Origin: an uncultured Methylococcaceae bacterium
GTDB taxonomy: Bacteria; Pseudomonadota; Gammaproteobacteria; Methylococcales; Methylococcaceae
Length of the DNA stretch: 34,193 nt
Assembly: GCA_903911305.1 (NCBI GenBank)
Contig: CAIWDB010000333.1
Span: 1 to 34,193 of the forward strand
Direction: 5' to 3'
Part shown: positions 14,562 to 24,153 of the stretch, one piece after another
Position numbering within the stretch: position 1 is the stretch's first letter
Layout of the letters: the number at the start of each line of letters is the position of its first letter
Position numbers and translations under genes: made by a program
Notes under the pieces: model-generated
The model's database searches: none
What the model was told of the DNA's origin: nothing
The model's input: only the letters and a program-made list of their open reading frames with translations

Positions 14562-14668
14562 TCAATCTGCTCCATCTCCTTAAACTTCCAACTTCTCGGC
14601 CACGGCTGACGATTGGCTAATCGCTTGCCCTTAATGCCTCCTTTGGATTCACAATGGTTCAAGCTTGC

Positions 14669-15232
14669 TTATGGATTGGAATTATCCTGCCTATTTCCAC
14701 TCTCAGCCATTTTCCCCACCGAACCCTCAACCCATGCTTTCATGCCGCTTTGCAAGGAAGTCAGGGTCAACATGGCTTCTTCGGCAGAGGATTTCATCTT
14801 TTCCTGCAACTGCGCGTAATGCTGTGTTTGCACGGCGAGGATTTCCTCGGGCGTACTGGCATTTTTCATTGATCTGAGTGTACTGGCATAACCTGTGGCA
14901 ATTTGGCTGAATGCATTGACTTGCAAATCGGTCAAGGTGGTTGCCATGGTACTGACGATCCCACTGAATTCTTCAAGACTGGAGGCAATGGCTTCCAATT
15001 CTTTTGGATTGTTGGCATTACGCAGGAGGGAATTGATTGCAGTGGTATTATGATGGGCAATGGATTGAGTGGCATCCATTGCAGTCTTGGCGAGACTCCC
15101 CCAAGTCGCCATATCCCATTGACCGGTAATTAGGCTGTTAAAAGCGTTTTGATTGGATTCGCTGATCGACTTTAATAGTTCAGCCGATGACTTATTTAGG
15201 GTTTCTAACAACTCGATATAATTTTGTTGCAT
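14669..15232 (-). CDS. Phasin-family protein (PHA granule-associated)
   Basis: Encodes 187 residues, entirely helical and without Cys or a signal peptide. The sequence is rich in Ala, Ser, Gln and Thr with heptad-like runs (LETLNKSSAELLKSISES; EEILAVQTQHYAQLQEKM). The STPEEILAVQTQHY segment is typical of phasins, which coat polyhydroxyalkanoate granules. The secreted PHB depolymerase gene lies 151 bp upstream on the same strand, and the pair supports a role in PHA metabolism. No PHA synthase is in the window. Phasin assignment is from pattern and context. Confidence 0.75.
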   Translation of the reverse strand: MQQNYIELLETLNKSSAELLKSISESNQNAFNSLITGQWDMATWGSLAKTAMDATQSIAHHNTTAINSLLRNANNPKELEAIASSLEEFSGIVSTMATTLTDLQVNAFSQIATGYASTLRSMKNASTPEEILAVQTQHYAQLQEKMKSSAEEAMLTLTSLQSGMKAWVEGSVGKMAESGNRQDNSNP

Positions 15233-15383
15233 GAGTATTCTCTGAAAATGTTTATGATGGGATTAATGTATTCAAGTTACTTAAAAAGCTTAAAACTGGG
15301 ATCATCAATGCTTCTTTTGACATTCCAATGCTTGATCCAAGAAAGCTCTGACACTTCGCACCTGATTTGCAAATCATCAGTTT

Positions 15384-16439
15384 TTACCGAGTTTGGCCCA
15401 AGCGTTTGACCATTTTGTCGATGGCTTTGATTTGTGGGGCATCCTTGGAAAAGAAATTGGGATGTGCGCTGTCAGGGCTGGAATATCCCCAAAAATCCCA
15501 ACAACCTCTGGGATTCAATGGCACGGATTTAGAGGGTTTGACCTGCGGATATAACACGATGATATTATTGCTGTCGGCCATTTCGTTATAGCCTGTGGTT
15601 TTGTAATAGCGGTCACCAATGACTGCCGCACCTTGTTGACAACCATGCAAAGCCACATGAACTTTGCACTGTGATTTTTCGCAACTCGCCGGCACGTAGG
15701 CAAATGCCTCGTCATCCATGCTGGAACGGTCTGAATCAATGAATTCGCGCTGATTAAAGGCGATGAATTTTCCATTTAGCTTATTAGAAGGCGGATTGAT
15801 ATTGCCATAAATCTGTTTGAGAATGTCATGAGCTTGATACATATCGCAGTCATTGATGAAAGGCGGGGCGGTTATCTCACAGGCCACATCATTCGCATTA
15901 TTGGTGATCAATGCATGGCCGCTGCTTTTGGTTTTCACATACGTTATATTTTCTTTTGGAACCCCGGCCAACTCGAGAAAACGCATGGTTTGATCGACGA
16001 CTTTGGTGGTCACCGTGTTGTCTTTTGTGCCGCTGAAAATATAGACTTTGTGCTTTTTCAGGCCCGTCAAGTCATCTATTTTGCCTTCTTTTGCAAACAA
16101 CTGGGCATGTTCCAGCAGTTTTGCGGCATCTGGCCCTGGTCCAATCGGTCTCATGCAAGTGGTGGTTGCATTCATGATGAATGAATTTGACGAAAACGAG
16201 CCTGAGCAATAGAACGGCCCACCGGCTACGATCCCTGCACCCACTATGGAGTTTGAAAATGCCACCTCATATTGCGCTGCCATAAATCCGCCCGAAGACA
16301 AACCCGAAATCGAGGTTTGGGATAAATCGGCATTAAGTGCGGGAAGTGCAGCGGGGGCGGAAATGGCGGACTCTGTCATTAATGCTAAAAATGTCATTGC
16401 GATCATTCCACGAACAACATTAGAAAAGTAAACGTGCAT
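15384..16439 (-). CDS. Secreted poly(3-hydroxybutyrate) depolymerase-type esterase
   Basis: Encodes 351 residues. A signal peptide (about residues 1-28, ending near AISA) sends it to the periplasm or outside. The alpha/beta-hydrolase triad fits Ser48 in GLSSGG, Asp140 in SGTKDNTV and His175 in SSGHALIT. A later VALHGCQQGA motif and several cysteines are typical of this PHB-depolymerase-like family, which hydrolyses 3-hydroxybutyrate polymers or oligomers. AAGGTG precedes the ATG. It is divergent from the tetR gene and upstream of the phasin-like gene. The natural substrate could be another ester; the annotation rests on motifs and context. Confidence 0.85.
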   Translation of the reverse strand: MHVYFSNVVRGMIAMTFLALMTESAISAPAALPALNADLSQTSISGLSSGGFMAAQYEVAFSNSIVGAGIVAGGPFYCSGSFSSNSFIMNATTTCMRPIGPGPDAAKLLEHAQLFAKEGKIDDLTGLKKHKVYIFSGTKDNTVTTKVVDQTMRFLELAGVPKENITYVKTKSSGHALITNNANDVACEITAPPFINDCDMYQAHDILKQIYGNINPPSNKLNGKFIAFNQREFIDSDRSSMDDEAFAYVPASCEKSQCKVHVALHGCQQGAAVIGDRYYKTTGYNEMADSNNIIVLYPQVKPSKSVPLNPRGCWDFWGYSSPDSAHPNFFSKDAPQIKAIDKMVKRLGQTR

Positions 16440-16637
16440 GACACACCTTGTTTGCGTTGAAATAATCCATCACTTTTACCACAAAGCCTAAGAGTGGGGT
16501 AGGTGCGCACATGGGGAATTTTGAGTTTACTCTCTACTTTACGTGCGCCATGACCCACTCGGACTAAATATTTGTTCTTGACAACTTCAAACAATGGCAG
16601 GAAACTTAACATCGTTAAAATTATTTACAGAAGTTAT

Positions 16638-17279
16638 ATGGGCATCAACGAACGGCGAGAACGGGAACGGAAGGCGGTCAGGAAGAAAATCCTTGAAGCC
16701 GCACGAGAATTGTTTGTGGCCGAAGGCTATGACGCAGTGACGATGCGGCGCATTGCAGAAGCCATCGAATATTCTCCCACCGCCATCTACTTTCACTTCA
16801 AAGATAAAGAAACCCTCATTCGTGAACTTTGCCGGGAGGATTCCGCTTCGCTGGCTAAGGCGTTCAATGCCATCGCCAAAGAACCCGACCCTCTTGAGCG
16901 TCTTAAAAAAATTGGAACGGCTTATCTCGATTTTGGCGTTCGCCATCCTAACAGCTATCGCTTGATGTTCATGAACAAAAGCAAGTTAAAAGAGGATGAC
17001 TTGGCTGGCATGGGTCATGGCAAACAGGAAGAGGACGGTTATGCATTTCTGGTTGCCACGGTGGGCGAAGCGATCGGCAAGGGGCTGCTGCGCGGGCAGT
17101 TAAGTGACCCTCACTTGGTTGCGCAAGCGTTCTGGTCAGCCGGTCACGGGGTCGTCGCACTCCATCTTGCCAAGCGGGATGATCCTTGGGTGGATTGGCG
17201 ACCATTGGAAGAGACCGCTGAATTGATTAGCACGTCGATGATTAATGGATTGAAAAGGGAGGGTTCGCCTCATGATTAA
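16638..17279 (+). CDS. TetR-family repressor of the efflux operon
   Basis: Encodes 213 residues from the ATG at 16638. The ORF extends upstream to 16572, but the extra 22 residues look non-coding. The N-terminal helix-turn-helix is standard (REGYDAVT-type entry AEGYDAVTMRRIAEAI, then SPTAIYFHFKDKETLIREL). The C-terminal half resembles the TetR_C ligand domain with HPNSYRLMFMN and WSAGHGVVALHL. It overlaps the next gene, for a membrane fusion protein, by 8 bp, so it heads the RND operon and probably represses it. Its operator would lie in 16440-16637, shared with the divergent PHB depolymerase gene. Confidence 0.9.
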   Translation: MGINERRERERKAVRKKILEAARELFVAEGYDAVTMRRIAEAIEYSPTAIYFHFKDKETLIRELCREDSASLAKAFNAIAKEPDPLERLKKIGTAYLDFGVRHPNSYRLMFMNKSKLKEDDLAGMGHGKQEEDGYAFLVATVGEAIGKGLLRGQLSDPHLVAQAFWSAGHGVVALHLAKRDDPWVDWRPLEETAELISTSMINGLKREGSPHD

Positions 17280-18366
17280 ATGGAGTATAACCGCGCTCAA
17301 GTTGCTTGCTGTCGCTTCAGGACTGCTTGTCGCCGCCGCTTGTTCGGAACAAAAATCGGTTGAGGAGCCGATTCGCCCTGTGCGTGTAATGACGGTCAAT
17401 TTTGAAAACGCAATGGCTACCTCCAGCTATTCGGGTGAAGTCAAGGTTCGCCACGAGCTTTCACTTTCCTTCCAAGTGCAGGGAAAAATTGCCAAGCGTT
17501 TGGTGGATGTTGGCACAGTGGTGAAGCCGGGCCAATTGCTTGCCACTTTGGACCCACCCGATTATCTTGATAATGAGTCCAGTGCGGTCGCTCAGTTAAA
17601 TGCCGCACAGGCAGAACTTAACCAAGCAAGAAAGGATTTGTTTCACACCAACAATCTCTTTGAGAAGGACTTGACCAGTAAAGCCAGCGTTGAACGCAGG
17701 CAAGACGCATTACAGGCGGCAGAGGCTCGTTTTGCACAAGCTCAGGCTGCATTGGCTTTAAGTGCCAGAAAAACCTCCTATGCCAAGCTAATTGCAGAAC
17801 ATTCTGGCGTAATTGCCAGTGTGGAGGCAGAACCAGGGCAAGTTGTCGGGGCAGGGCAAACGATTGTCCGTCTGGCAATAACCAACGAAAAGGAGGTGGT
17901 CATCAATGTGCCTGAAAACCATTTGGACGAAATTAAAACAGCAGACGAAATAAAAGTCAGCCTTTGGGCCAAGCCTGGTGTGTTTTATTGGGCTAAAGTG
18001 CGGGAAATTTCACCCGCCGTTGATGCCCTGATCCGAACTTTCACTGTGAAGGTTTCAATTCTTAAACCCAGTGACGCTGTTCGCATGGGCATGACCGCGA
18101 CGGTATATGTGACGCGCAAGGAGCCTCATTCCGCCGCCTTGGTTCCGCTGACCGCAGTGACTCAGCAAGGACAGCAAGCCATGGTTTGGCTCTATGATCC
18201 CTCTACGCAAACAGTCCGGCCGCAACCTGTCACCTTAGAGGGTTATGAAGATGTAAACGCCAAAATACGCAATGGAGTCAAGACGGGAGATCGCGTGGTC
18301 ACTGCGGGTGTGCATAAATTATTGGCGGGGGAGAAAGTGCGTTTGTTGGAAGAGGACAAACCGTGA
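17272..18366 (+). CDS. RND efflux periplasmic membrane fusion lipoprotein
   Basis: Encodes 364 residues. The N-terminus is a lipoprotein signal with lipobox VAAAC (Cys24). The biotinyl-lipoyl-like half motifs (LSFQVQGKIAKRLVDVGTVV, and later AEPGQVVGAGQTIVRLA) flank a coiled-coil hairpin rich in Ala, Gln and Leu (about 105-165), followed by beta-barrel and membrane-proximal domains. This adaptor joins the inner-membrane pump to the outer-membrane channel. GGGAGGG stands eight bases before the ATG. It overlaps tetR by 8 bp and the pump gene by 4 bp, a tightly coupled operon. The substrate is not predictable. Confidence 0.93.
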   Translation: MIKWSITALKLLAVASGLLVAAACSEQKSVEEPIRPVRVMTVNFENAMATSSYSGEVKVRHELSLSFQVQGKIAKRLVDVGTVVKPGQLLATLDPPDYLDNESSAVAQLNAAQAELNQARKDLFHTNNLFEKDLTSKASVERRQDALQAAEARFAQAQAALALSARKTSYAKLIAEHSGVIASVEAEPGQVVGAGQTIVRLAITNEKEVVINVPENHLDEIKTADEIKVSLWAKPGVFYWAKVREISPAVDALIRTFTVKVSILKPSDAVRMGMTATVYVTRKEPHSAALVPLTAVTQQGQQAMVWLYDPSTQTVRPQPVTLEGYEDVNAKIRNGVKTGDRVVTAGVHKLLAGEKVRLLEEDKP

Positions 18367-21300
18367 AGGATTTGAATCTTTCCGCGTGGGCCTTGCGCCA
18401 TCAATCATTCGTTGCTTATTTGATTGCGGTTTTCTCTATCGGCGGATTATTTGCTTACTTGACACTGGGTCGTGCCGAAGATCCTGACTTCACCATTAAG
18501 GTGATGGTCGTCAGTGCCGAATGGCCTGGGGCGACGGCACGCGAAATGGAACTCCAAGTGACTGACCGTTTGGAGAAGAAACTCCAAGAAATCCCGTGGC
18601 TGGATTATGTGCAGAGTTATTCCAAACCTGGGCATAGCCTCATTTTCGTCAATTTAAAAGAACATGCCCCCAACGATCAGGTGCCGGATGCTTGGTATCA
18701 GGTGCGCAAGAAGTTAGGCGACATACGCGGCGATCTTCCCGATGGGGTCAAAGGCCCATATTTCAATGACGAATTTGGAGACACTTACGGCACTGTCCTT
18801 GCCTTCACCGGCGACGGGTTTACCCGTGCCGAGTTAAAAGACGTGGTCGATGATGTGCGGCAGGAATTGTTGCGTATTCCCAATGTAGCCAAAGTGGATT
18901 TGATTGGTGTCCAGCCTGAGAAGATATTTATAGAAATATCCCATCGTAAATTGGCTAATTTGGGCATAGACCCAAACATTATTGTGCGGACCTTACAACA
19001 GCAAAACAGCATGAACCCTGCCGGCAACATTGAGACAGCCAGCGACAGGATTTATATGCGTGTCAGTGGCGATCTTAAGTCGGTGGAAGCTGTGCGCGAA
19101 ATCGGCATCGCGGCGAATGGACGGCAGTTTCGCTTGGGCGATATTTCACGAATCTATCGGGGCTATGCCGACCCGCCCACGCCCAAATTCCGTTTCATGC
19201 AAGAAGATGCCATCGGTTTGTCGATTTCGATGACCAAGGGTGGCGATATTTTGAAGTTGGGCGACGAGTTGAAATCAGAAATTGCCAAGCTCAGCAGAAA
19301 CTTGCCCATCGGCATCAACATTCATCAAGTGTCGGATCAACCCAAAGTCGTGCGGGAATCGGTCAACGAGTTCATGAAAACCTTGAGCGAGGCGGTGGCG
19401 ATTGTTTTGGCTGTGAGTTTTCTGTCACTGGGCTTGCGTACTGGATTAGTCGTGGCGCTATCCATTCCTTTGGTATTGGCCATCACCTTTTTAACAATGA
19501 AGGTGGTCGGCATTGATTTGCAACGTATTTCATTGGGAGCGCTGATCATCGCATTGGGATTGTTGGTTGATGATGCGATTATTTCGGTGGAAATGATGAT
19601 TGTGAAAATGGAGCAAGGATTTGATCGTTTTTCCGCCGCCACTTTTGCTTATACGTCTACCGCCTTTCCCATGCTAACTGGCACATTGGTCACTGCGGCT
19701 GCTTTCATGCCGGTGGGATTTGCCAAGTCCTCCGCCGGGGAATATTGCTTCAGCATATTTGCAGTGGTGGGGATTGCATTATTAGCCTCTTGGTTTGTCG
19801 CCGTTATCTTCACTCCTTATCTGGGTTTTAAACTCTTACCCGACATTAAACAAGTAGATAGACATTCCGAAAGCGAAGTTTATGAGCGTGGTTTCTATCC
19901 TCAATTTAGATCGTTTATAAAACTGTGCCTGGCTTTTCGTTGGTGGGTGGTGATTTCAACTGTTTTAATCTTTGTTTTTTCACTTTATATGTTCGGGTTT
20001 GTCCAGCAGCAGTTTTTTCCTTTTTCCAACCGCCCAGAATTGTTGATTGACCTGTGGTTGCCACAGGGTTCTTCTATCATAGCGTCTGAACAGGAAGCCA
20101 AGAAAGCAGAGGCACTCCTGAAGGATGACCCTGACATCGTTAATTTTGTCAGTTATATTGGGGCAGGTTCTCCACGATTTTATCTCCCGCTCGACCAACA
20201 ACTGGAACATGACAATTTCGCTGAAATTGTGGTGTTGACTAAAGATTCACAGGCTCGTGAACGCCTGGTGTCGCGGATGCGAAAGGCGTTTGACAATGGC
20301 TTCACCTTGCTGCGGGTCCGTCTTAATCGATTGGAAAATGGCCCACCCGTTGGCTTTCCCATTCAATTTAGGGTCAGCGGGCGCGATATGGAAAAAATTC
20401 GCCCGATAGCCGAGGAAGTGGCTGCCATTGTTCGCAGCAACCCTCACACCCAAGATGTACACTTGGATTGGGGGGAGCCGAGCAAAGTGATTTTCCATGA
20501 AGTGGATCAAGACAAAGTCCGCGCATTGGGGCTGAGTTCGCAAGATATTTCGTTTACCTTGGACACCTTTCTTTCCGGCTTGGGTATTACCTATTACCGA
20601 GAGGGCAATAAACTGATTGAGTTGATTGGACGTGCCGAACCCGAAGAGCGTAAGAATCCGGCTTTGGTTGATGAAATCAATATTCAAACCCGAACTGGCA
20701 AGAACGTCCCGCTTAGCCAATTGGTCTATACCCGCCCTGGTTTTGAAGAAGGCATCATTTGGAGACGGAATCGTTTCCCAACATTTACCGTCCGCTGCGA
20801 TATTCGCGATAACGCCCAAGCACCCGATGTTGCGGCGCAAATTGACCCCCTGCTGAACCCAATCCGTGCCAAATTACCTGATGGCTACCGTATCGAACTC
20901 GGAGGGACAGTTGAAAGCAGCAAAACTGCGCAGGATTCCATCAATGCCGTGATGCCGCCCATGTTGTTAGCGGTTCTTACCTTGTTAATGATCCAGTTGC
21001 AAAGTTTTCGCAAAACAATGCTAGTGTTGGTGACCGCGCCTTTGGGGATGATTGGAGTCACGGCTTTTCTCTTGATGTTTGACGTTCCATTTGGGTTTGT
21101 TGCCACACTGGGTGTCATTGCATTATCGGGCATGATCATGCGGAATTCTGTCATCCTTGTAGACCAGATCGAGCGTGACATCGAAACGGGTTCGCCTCCA
21201 ATGGAAGCCATCACCAATGCCACCGTCCGACGTTTACGACCCATCTTGTTGACAGCCGCAGCAGCGATCCTAGCCATGATTCCACTCTCGCGGAGTGAGT

Positions 21301-21422
21301 TTTGGGGGCCGATGGCAGTGGCTATCATGGGCGGTTTGTTGGTGGCAACGGTTTTTACTTTGATTTTCGTCCCTGCGCTGTATGCGGTCTGGTTTAGAAT
21401 CAAGGAAGAAAATCATGTGTGA
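18363..21422 (+). CDS. RND efflux pump inner-membrane permease
   Basis: Encodes 1019 residues, starting with GTG that overlaps the stop of the preceding gene (GTGA). It has the RND layout: TM1 near the N-terminus, a large periplasmic porter domain, TM2-6, a second porter domain and TM8-12. TM4 carries the proton-relay pair Asp403-Asp404 in GLLVDDAIISVE. The C-terminal half has the paired ALSGMIMRNSVILVDQ and PLSRSEFWGPMAVAI regions. It exports small molecules by proton motive force as a trimer, with the adaptor and outer-membrane factor encoded on either side. The HAE1-like sequence suggests amphiphilic compounds rather than metals. Confidence 0.95.
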   Translation: MKDLNLSAWALRHQSFVAYLIAVFSIGGLFAYLTLGRAEDPDFTIKVMVVSAEWPGATAREMELQVTDRLEKKLQEIPWLDYVQSYSKPGHSLIFVNLKEHAPNDQVPDAWYQVRKKLGDIRGDLPDGVKGPYFNDEFGDTYGTVLAFTGDGFTRAELKDVVDDVRQELLRIPNVAKVDLIGVQPEKIFIEISHRKLANLGIDPNIIVRTLQQQNSMNPAGNIETASDRIYMRVSGDLKSVEAVREIGIAANGRQFRLGDISRIYRGYADPPTPKFRFMQEDAIGLSISMTKGGDILKLGDELKSEIAKLSRNLPIGINIHQVSDQPKVVRESVNEFMKTLSEAVAIVLAVSFLSLGLRTGLVVALSIPLVLAITFLTMKVVGIDLQRISLGALIIALGLLVDDAIISVEMMIVKMEQGFDRFSAATFAYTSTAFPMLTGTLVTAAAFMPVGFAKSSAGEYCFSIFAVVGIALLASWFVAVIFTPYLGFKLLPDIKQVDRHSESEVYERGFYPQFRSFIKLCLAFRWWVVISTVLIFVFSLYMFGFVQQQFFPFSNRPELLIDLWLPQGSSIIASEQEAKKAEALLKDDPDIVNFVSYIGAGSPRFYLPLDQQLEHDNFAEIVVLTKDSQARERLVSRMRKAFDNGFTLLRVRLNRLENGPPVGFPIQFRVSGRDMEKIRPIAEEVAAIVRSNPHTQDVHLDWGEPSKVIFHEVDQDKVRALGLSSQDISFTLDTFLSGLGITYYREGNKLIELIGRAEPEERKNPALVDEINIQTRTGKNVPLSQLVYTRPGFEEGIIWRRNRFPTFTVRCDIRDNAQAPDVAAQIDPLLNPIRAKLPDGYRIELGGTVESSKTAQDSINAVMPPMLLAVLTLLMIQLQSFRKTMLVLVTAPLGMIGVTAFLLMFDVPFGFVATLGVIALSGMIMRNSVILVDQIERDIETGSPPMEAITNATVRRLRPILLTAAAAILAMIPLSRSEFWGPMAVAIMGGLLVATVFTLIFVPALYAVWFRIKEENHV

Positions 21423-22989
21423 TCCGACTATCCCGGTACACTGTGTGCGAAAACGATTTTACCTTCTGTCATTGTTGTTCCTGTGCGCGGCCTTGTCTGC
21501 TTGCATGGTGGGTCCGGATTACCATCCGCCCGAATCGGCAACCCCAAAGCGCTGGGTAGCCGGCTTACCGCCATCTTGCATGGGTGAATTTAGTCACCAA
21601 GTGTGTGATGAAGAGGCCAACAAATCCGCCCTTACCGCGCAAAGAGCAACCAAACCCGCCGTCCTAGCCCGGTGGTGGCATGGTTTTAATGATCCAAAGC
21701 TTACTTCATTGATCGAACGGGCATTGCAGGGAAATTTGGATATGCAAGCGGCTGATGCCCGTCTGATTGCTTCTCGCGCCCAAGTCACCTCTTCAGCAGC
21801 GGCATTGTGGCCTAGGCTTGGCATGTCTGGTGGATACCAACGCCAACGACTCAGCCCCAATGCGTTGAAAGGCATTTTAAGCGGGGCATTTGAGGGGGGT
21901 GAGTCTCCCACTGGGTTACTGTCATCGCTCGGCCCTCTTGGGGAGCCATTCAACCTGTTCCAAGCCGGTTTCGACAGTTCGTGGGAATTGGATGTTTTCG
22001 GCGGCATTAAACGGCAAAAAGAAGCCGCTCAAGCCGCAGCCGATGCCTACGAGGAAAGTCTGCATGATATCAGTATCACCTTGTCAGCAGAAGTGGCGCG
22101 TAATTATTTGGAATGGATCGCTTTGCAGTCTCGTTTGCAGATTGCCCACCAGCGCCTCGAAAACCAGCGCAAAATTCTTAAGCTTGCCGACCAAGCCTAC
22201 CAAGAGGGATTTGCCAATGCATTGGATGTCAAACGGGCCAAAACCGAAATGGAAGCGGTCAACGCCACAGTGCCAGTCATTGAAGCTCAAATCGACAGTA
22301 CCCGCCATGGCATGGCTGTATTATTGGGGCGGCAGCCGAATGCCATCGACCAAGAATTAGCCAAGCCTAGGACAGACATTCCCCGCCCTCCAGTGCTTCC
22401 CGTCGGAACCCCTGCGGATATATTGCGGCGGCGGCCCGACATACGCAGGGCGGAACGCAGTGTAGCCGCATCCAATGCCATGATTGGGGCGGCAGTGGCG
22501 GAGTTGTTCCCCAAAATCACCATCACAGGCGCGGTGGGTTTGCAAAGCCAAGACATGGGCGATTTGGCGAGTTTTAACAGTGGGTTTTATGGGGTCGGCC
22601 CGCGCTTTTCTTTGCCGTTATTTCAAGCGGGTCGATTATTGGCGAATATTGATGCCCAAGAAGCCAAAAATACCGAAGCGCTAAAGGCTTATGAAAAATC
22701 GGTATTGCTTGCCTTGCGCGAAGTGGAAGATGGCATGACGACGCTAAATGGTGAATATCGTCATCAACAAGCTTTGCTTGCAGCCGAGGCATCGGCCCGG
22801 AATTCACATGAAGCCGCTTCATTCATTTATCAGGAAGGCGAATCCGAGTTGCAAGCCGTGCTGGATTCCAACCGAACGTGGTATGACGTTCAAGAACAAT
22901 TACTGCAAAGCCAATTGGCTTGGGCGACCGGGCATGTGGCCTTATACAAGGCGTTGGGAGGGGGATGGGAGTTTGAATCGGTAAAGTAA
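21415..22989 (+). CDS. Outer-membrane efflux lipoprotein (NodT/OprM-type)
   Basis: Encodes 524 residues from the ATG at 21415, with AAGGAAG ahead of it; the ORF is open further upstream inside the pump gene. The lipobox LSAC gives Cys30, followed by MVGPDYHPPE, the classic start of NodT-type factors. Two OEP repeats are visible, each with long amphipathic helices (VARNYLEWIALQSRLQIAHQ; ALREVEDGMTTLNGEY) and RRPDIRRAERS between. About 35 residues near 50-85, with two Cys, look like an insertion relative to the usual N-terminal region. It overlaps the pump gene by 8 bp and closes the tripartite efflux operon. Confidence 0.93.
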   Translation: MCDPTIPVHCVRKRFYLLSLLFLCAALSACMVGPDYHPPESATPKRWVAGLPPSCMGEFSHQVCDEEANKSALTAQRATKPAVLARWWHGFNDPKLTSLIERALQGNLDMQAADARLIASRAQVTSSAAALWPRLGMSGGYQRQRLSPNALKGILSGAFEGGESPTGLLSSLGPLGEPFNLFQAGFDSSWELDVFGGIKRQKEAAQAAADAYEESLHDISITLSAEVARNYLEWIALQSRLQIAHQRLENQRKILKLADQAYQEGFANALDVKRAKTEMEAVNATVPVIEAQIDSTRHGMAVLLGRQPNAIDQELAKPRTDIPRPPVLPVGTPADILRRRPDIRRAERSVAASNAMIGAAVAELFPKITITGAVGLQSQDMGDLASFNSGFYGVGPRFSLPLFQAGRLLANIDAQEAKNTEALKAYEKSVLLALREVEDGMTTLNGEYRHQQALLAAEASARNSHEAASFIYQEGESELQAVLDSNRTWYDVQEQLLQSQLAWATGHVALYKALGGGWEFESVK

Positions 22990-22992
22990 TCG

Positions 22993-23011
22993 AACCTGCG
23001 ACGCAGGTTTT
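22993..23011 (+). terminator. Rho-independent terminator of efflux operon
   Basis: AACCTGCG (22993-23000) and CGCAGGTT (23002-23009) are complementary. In practice a 5-bp stem ACCTG/CAGGT with loop CGACG forms, followed by TTTT. It lies 4 bp after the stop codon of the outer-membrane factor gene. Confidence 0.6.
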
Positions 23012-23186
23012 AAGGGCAAAATCCGATTGGAATCCAATACCTTACCCGTTTTAAAATCAATCCTGCATAGTAAACGATGGGGTTGACTCAGTTTGGTTTT
23101 TGACGTAAAAAGACGGTGAAAAATAAAATAACTGAATATCGGCTTATGGTTATTTGCCCATTCGCTGGCACTGATTCCCTTACTGC

Positions 23187-24092
23187 GTGCCCGTCATGCA
23201 TTACACTGACCGTGGCGACGAACTATATTTTTTAATGGAGCAACGGGTGAAACTCAGCGTCGAACAATATAAGACTTGGAAACATAGAAGCATCACTTTA
23301 CTAGGCATGTCGGGTGTCGGCAAGACTCGCCTCGCCAACATTCTCCGTAGGGAAGGCGGATGGTTCCATTTTTCGGTTGATTACCGGATAGGCACGCGCT
23401 ACCTTGGCGAGCCTATTCTGGACAATATCAAGTTGCAATTGATGCATATCCCTTTACTGAGGGATTTGTTGCGGTCCGATTCCATCCACGTCAACAATAA
23501 TATCACTGTCGATAATTTGACCCCTGTTTCAACCTTCCTTGGCAAACTTGGAAACCCTGAAAAAGGCGGCTTGAGCTTGAAAGAATTCAAGCATCGGCAA
23601 TTATTGCACCGGGACGCGGAACTTGCCGCGTTGCGCGATGTGCCAGAATATATTTTCAAGGCAAAAGCCATCTATGGCTATGATAACTTTCTGAATGATG
23701 CGGGCGGCAGTCTGTGCGAATTGGAAGATCCACAACTTTTCAATAAGCTGGCCGAACATACGCTGATTCTATATGTGGAAGCGACTAAAGAGGATGAAAA
23801 GCACTTGATTTCCAGGGCCGAATGCGATCCTAAGCCTTTATATTATAGAGAGGAATTTTTAGACCAGCAGTTGGCGGTTTACCTTGCCGAACGGGGTTTG
23901 CCTTTTGCAGCGATGATCGATCCTGATGACTTTGTGCGTTGGGTATTCCCTAGGTTGTTCGCTGCACGCATACCTCGTTATAAGCAGATAGCCGATGAAT
24001 ACGGCTATACCATCACCACTGAGGAATTGTCCAAGGTGACAGACGAAGCCAGTTTTCATAGTTTGGTCGAATCTGCCATCGCCAGAAGCTAG
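23187..24092 (+). CDS. P-loop ATP/GTP-binding protein of unknown role
   Basis: Encodes up to 301 residues. The start is uncertain: GTG at 23187, ATG at 23196 or ATG at 23235, none with a good ribosome-binding site. A Walker A motif is plain, GMSGVGKTRLA (about residues 40-50), followed by a kinase-like segment with HFSVDYRIGTRYLGEP. The LILYVEA strand near residue 196 could contribute to a Walker B-type region. Its fold resembles shikimate-kinase-like or other small P-loop kinases, but no substrate motif is recognised. It lies 61 bp upstream of metA on the same strand, and the two may be co-transcribed. Confidence 0.75.
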   Translation: MPVMHYTDRGDELYFLMEQRVKLSVEQYKTWKHRSITLLGMSGVGKTRLANILRREGGWFHFSVDYRIGTRYLGEPILDNIKLQLMHIPLLRDLLRSDSIHVNNNITVDNLTPVSTFLGKLGNPEKGGLSLKEFKHRQLLHRDAELAALRDVPEYIFKAKAIYGYDNFLNDAGGSLCELEDPQLFNKLAEHTLILYVEATKEDEKHLISRAECDPKPLYYREEFLDQQLAVYLAERGLPFAAMIDPDDFVRWVFPRLFAARIPRYKQIADEYGYTITTEELSKVTDEASFHSLVESAIARS

Positions 24093-24153
24093 TCAGCGGC
24101 TAATTTCATTTACCCTTGCATTCAGCCATTCGCTTACCCAGTCAATAACACCC

